From the NCBI GenBank assembly GCA_047611425.1, contig JBLFWJ010000180.1:1-6346 (forward strand): 6,346 nt of DNA, written 5' to 3'. This DNA is from JBLFWJ01 sp047611425. Its GTDB lineage: Bacteria; Bacteroidota; Bacteroidia; UBA10329. Below, piece after piece: positions 5,096 to 6,346 of this stretch (position 1 is its first letter; each line of letters begins with the position of its first letter). The notes under the pieces were generated by a model that saw nothing but the letters and a program-made list of their open reading frames with translations, had not been told where the DNA came from and did not search any database. The position numbers and the translations under genes were made by a program.

Positions 5096-6346
5096 TCAAT
5101 CGCAGAACCGCTTTATCAATCCGTAGGCGTCAACAAAACCAAGTTGTCCAGCTGCACTTAAGTCTTTACAGCTTTCGTCCGTTTTGTCCAGCAAAAGGTA
5201 GAGTTGGCCTCGGTTGTAGAATGCCTCAGCAAGTTTTGGATTGGCGCGTATGGCAACCGAATATTGGGAAATGGCATCCTCAAATTGACGATTCTCAGCG
5301 AGTACATTTCCGAGATTAAAAGCGGCCATGTGCAGGTCTGGAATTTGATCCAAGGCTTTTTGATAGTTCTGAATGATCCCTTTATAGACAGAATCCGCTT
5401 TGTTCAGATGTGCTTGATAGCTCGGTGTTGGTGAATCACCGAAATATCGAGCGGTGATATTCTCTTCCTCTTCCTCAAGGAGGTGATGTTGAACCTGAGC
5501 TATGGTGAAGTGAGAAATGGCCTGATCGGGATCGAGTTCTAACGAAACAATCAAATGTTTTTTGGCCAAGCTAAAATCCCCAATGGCTATCAATGCAACT
5601 GCTTTTTTCCATTCATTTTTAGCCGAAGCACCGTTAATGGTAATGTTTGAAAGAAATGCACGAATCAAACTATCCGATGCCGCTTCGGTATTATTTATTG
5701 CTGCGATTATTTGATTGAACAGGGCAGGTTTCTTCCATCCATCGTAGGCGATAAAGCCTTCATTTTCTTCCGGGAAAAGGGTGCATTTAAAGCTTGGAGC
5801 TAGATCCAATTCCACACTTGGTATTTTGTCCGATGGGCCTGAGTCAGCAAAGCTTCCCCGGAAGTTCGTTAACCGCAATAATTGCATTTTCTGGTGATAT
5901 TTCAGCGCTTCATCCTTCTGGAAATTCCGAGCATTGATGGCTGCCATTTCTGACTGCTCAGAGTCAAACCCTGCCTTGTTTTTTTGATCTTGATAAACTT
6001 GAGAAAGCACTTCGTGCGCATCGAGAAAATCAGGATATAATTCGATTGTTCGCTCGAGGTCTTTTTGTGCCAATTCAAGATTTTTCTTTTGCAGATGAAT
6101 CAATCCTCGATTGAAAAATGCCAAAATATTTTTTGGATTGAGTTGGATCACTTTGGTGTAATCGGTCAAAGCCGCATTCCAATCTTTCTTGTCCGATAGA
6201 ATGATGCCTCTATTGAAATAAGCGATTGAATTATCTGGCCTCAATTCAATAACGCGATCTAAATCAAATTGAGCCAGTTCGCTCTTTTTCATTTTCATGT
6301 ACGTCCTACCACGTTGGAAAATAGCATAGGCGTTTTCTGGGTATTT
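5096..6346 (-). CDS. TPR-repeat protein, 5'-truncated by window edge
   Basis: The frame is open through the right edge and stops with TGA at 5096-5098, leaving 416 visible residues. An internal ATG at 6298 is not the true start: the 16 codons before it (ending AYAIFQRGRTY) complete a TPR unit. Counting from the edge, tetratricopeptide repeats lie at about 6-38, 42-72 (AYFNRGIIL..., then VIQLNPKN) and 76-106 (FFNRGLIHL..., then TIELYPDF). A weaker unit lies at 110-140. About 145-240 has no clear TPR and may be a small separate domain. Further repeats are near 245-275 (SLELDPDQ), 340-372 (AFNLGNVLAENRQ) and 374-404 (AFYNRGQLYLLLDKTDESCKDL). The tail AAGQLGFVDAYGLIKRFCD is typical of Bacteroidota TPR proteins. 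A glutamate run (EEEEE) at about 291-295 precedes an unmatched spacer. TPRs are protein-binding scaffolds; partner and cellular location are unknown because the N-terminus is missing. It ends 85 bp before hpt and is probably a separate unit, as hpt has its own promoter. Confidence 0.88.
   Translation of the reverse strand, partial: KYPENAYAIFQRGRTYMKMKKSELAQFDLDRVIELRPDNSIAYFNRGIILSDKKDWNAALTDYTKVIQLNPKNILAFFNRGLIHLQKKNLELAQKDLERTIELYPDFLDAHEVLSQVYQDQKNKAGFDSEQSEMAAINARNFQKDEALKYHQKMQLLRLTNFRGSFADSGPSDKIPSVELDLAPSFKCTLFPEENEGFIAYDGWKKPALFNQIIAAINNTEAASDSLIRAFLSNITINGASAKNEWKKAVALIAIGDFSLAKKHLIVSLELDPDQAISHFTIAQVQHHLLEEEEENITARYFGDSPTPSYQAHLNKADSVYKGIIQNYQKALDQIPDLHMAAFNLGNVLAENRQFEDAISQYSVAIRANPKLAEAFYNRGQLYLLLDKTDESCKDLSAAGQLGFVDAYGLIKRFCD

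Noticed and set aside
5204..5434. Plus-strand open frame of 76 codons
   Set aside because: It lies antisense to the TPR repeats and has no domain or promoter signal.
1..6346. A CRISPR array, transposon, tRNA/rRNA, defence or biosynthetic cluster
   Set aside because: No regularly spaced direct repeats, transposase motifs, cloverleaf RNA or defence-type domains were seen on either strand. The window reads as a housekeeping region with two envelope-related genes.

Overview
The window looks like a chromosomal stretch from a member of the Bacteroidota, probably Flavobacteriales or a related order. Four things point there: a short GTPase Obg with no C-terminal OCT domain, a short-LID adenylate kinase sitting directly behind a hypoxanthine phosphoribosyltransferase (a pair that is fused in many flavobacteria), start codons without recognisable Shine-Dalgarno sequences, and a TTG-N17-TACCTTTG element of the Bacteroidota promoter type. 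Base composition is moderate (judged by eye, slightly AT-rich). The lineage is an inference, since there is no rRNA or other direct marker.

All six genes lie on the minus strand, so transcription runs from the right edge to the left. In that order they are: (1) the C-terminal part of a TPR-repeat protein, open at the right edge (5096-6346); (2) hpt, purine salvage (4474-5010), with its own likely promoter at 5030-5057; (3) adk, adenylate kinase (3854-4429); (4) a 100-bp gap carrying a palindromic interspersed-repeat-like element (about 3789-3836); (5) obg/obgE, ribosome-associated GTPase (2758-3753); (6) a polytopic membrane protein resembling GT-C glycosyltransferases (1215-2705); (7) the N-terminal part of a secreted lamin-tail/CotH protein, cut by the left edge (1-1174). 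Gaps between genes are 40 to 100 bp and no convincing intrinsic terminator was found, so hpt-adk-obg and perhaps the two downstream envelope genes may be co-transcribed.

The central part is housekeeping. Hpt makes IMP or GMP from purine bases and PRPP, Adk balances AMP, ADP and ATP, and Obg is a GTPase of late 50S assembly whose state responds to guanine nucleotides including ppGpp. The outer genes concern the envelope or protein scaffolding and have no obvious biochemical link to the core. No mobile element, CRISPR array, RNA gene or defence system is visible. The points most worth following are the repeat between adk and obg (which also creates a false N-terminal extension of Obg), the unfused hpt-adk pair, the multidomain CotH protein, and the uncharacterised GT-C-like protein beside it.
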